DNA of 64,000 nt, from contig JAZORR010000026.1 of NCBI GenBank assembly GCA_045656705.1, forward strand, positions 55,484 to 119,483, in the 5' to 3' direction. This document shows, in pieces, positions 63,607 through 64,000 of this stretch; the first letter of the stretch is position 1; every line of letters begins with the position of its first letter. A model generated the notes under the pieces. The model saw nothing but the letters and a program-made list of their open reading frames with translations, was not told the DNA's origin and ran no database searches. This DNA comes from RGIG4576 sp045656705 (GTDB lineage Bacteria > Bacteroidota > Bacteroidia > Bacteroidales > Muribaculaceae). The position numbers and the translations under genes were made by a program.

Positions 63607-63648
63607 AGAGACTTTGTGACTTAGGGGACAACCAAGCCCCCTAAGCCT
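63607..63648 (-). repeat. 42-base element downstream of a surface protein gene, copy 2
   Basis: Differs from 35954-35995 at one base. On the minus strand CTTAGGGG pairs perfectly with CCCCTAAG around GCTTGGTTGT. It begins 34 bases after the stop of the gene at 63683. Confidence 0.85.
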
Positions 63649-63682
63649 ATTTATTTTAGGCATCAAGATGCCCTAATAATTA

Positions 63683-64000
63683 TTATTCAAAAACTACACA
63701 ATCATTAATACTTGAAGCCCATGATGGTAGGTCGATTGTAAACAATTCTGTATCATATTGAGCATCAGAAGTAGGAATAGTGAATACACTTGCTGTTACA
63801 GCTTGACCATTCACAGTACAATCCTTCATTGTGATCTTATGACCTGCTTTAAGATAAGAAAGGTCCAAATTCATATGTGCAACAAAACTACAATTTGTCA
63901 TTGTAGTATTCACATATGGTTTAAGCACACGACCATAGATGTTATTATAGTATGTACCTTGCTTAAATTCTACATTTGTAAATGAAGCACTTTCAATAAG
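63683..64000 (-). CDS. C-terminus of a large surface protein (5' part outside window)
   Basis: The frame is open to the end of the window, giving the last 105 residues. The text is a beta-helix-like series: ESASFTNVEFKQGTYYNNIYG, VNTTMTNCSFVAHMNLDLSYLKAGHKITMKDCTVNG, in the style of the last part of the 36022 protein. The end (LPSWASSINDCVVFE) is not a T9SS tail. The shared 42-base element and terminator arrangement downstream support membership of the same surface-protein group as the 36022 gene. Its N-terminal domains are not visible. Confidence 0.7.
   Translation of the reverse strand, partial: LIESASFTNVEFKQGTYYNNIYGRVLKPYVNTTMTNCSFVAHMNLDLSYLKAGHKITMKDCTVNGQAVTASVFTIPTSDAQYDTELFTIDLPSWASSINDCVVFE

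Noticed and set aside
1..64000. tRNA or rRNA genes
   Set aside because: No spacer showed a cloverleaf with CCA-end or T-loop sequence, and no rRNA-like conserved stretch was seen by eye; a covariance-model scan would settle it.

Overview
The window looks like a chromosomal segment of a Bacteroidales bacterium (Prevotellaceae- or Muribaculaceae-like; the exact family cannot be read from the sequence). The evidence is type IX secretion (T9SS) genes (porX, porW, porQ), cargo proteins with T9SS C-terminal tails, lipoproteins of Bacteroidetes type, and promoters of the Bacteroidetes form TAnnTTTG (-7) with a TTTG-like -33 box. There is no rRNA, tRNA, CRISPR array, integrase or insertion sequence that I can support.

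Layout. 1-414: end of an OmpA-family protein. 521-8851 (minus): a tight cluster aroA, metal ABC permease, porW, porX, phosphoesterase, SPOR lipoprotein and acetyltransferase, followed by a DUF1016 nuclease remnant. 9047-12633: amino-acid symporter, frr, pyrH and an HD-domain protein. 12644-23358 (minus): a Wzx/Wzy-type exopolysaccharide cluster with four glycosyltransferases and a radical SAM enzyme; a separate GT2 gene is divergent from it. 24797-28717: a peroxide-stress locus dps / oxyR-ahpC-ahpF. 28803-35219: rnz, two small lipoproteins, a polyprenyl synthase, a TatD nuclease and a GH31 glucosidase. 36022-39594: a large DUF6562/GLUG surface lipoprotein, flanked on both sides by long non-coding tracts built from small hairpins. 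40547-44597: a TonB-dependent-receptor-like barrel, a DUF6249 membrane protein, an ECF sigma factor and a small membrane protein. 44679-53274: secreted GH13 amylase, EamA transporter, rsmD, DUF3822 protein, RecD-like helicase, TonB-domain protein and porQ. 53363-63225 (minus): a four-gene operon of exported envelope-glycan enzymes. 63683-64000: the end of a second large surface protein.

How it fits together. The window holds T9SS parts (PorX regulator/phosphatase, PorW, PorQ) and several likely substrates (amylase, GHL10 protein, phosphodiester glycosidase, perhaps the amidase). The most notable new observation is a 19-bp sequence, TTATCCTTTTTAAGGAAAC, with an internal dyad. It occurs three times, always in the same orientation and always exactly 19 bp upstream of a TAnnTTTG box, before the TonB-receptor-like gene, the amylase gene and the envelope-glycan operon. 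This implies a small regulon for outer-membrane and secreted glycan-active proteins. Two further repeats tie genes together: a 43-nt leader repeat shared by the receptor-like gene and the DUF6249 gene, and a 42-nt element lying just downstream of both large surface-protein genes.
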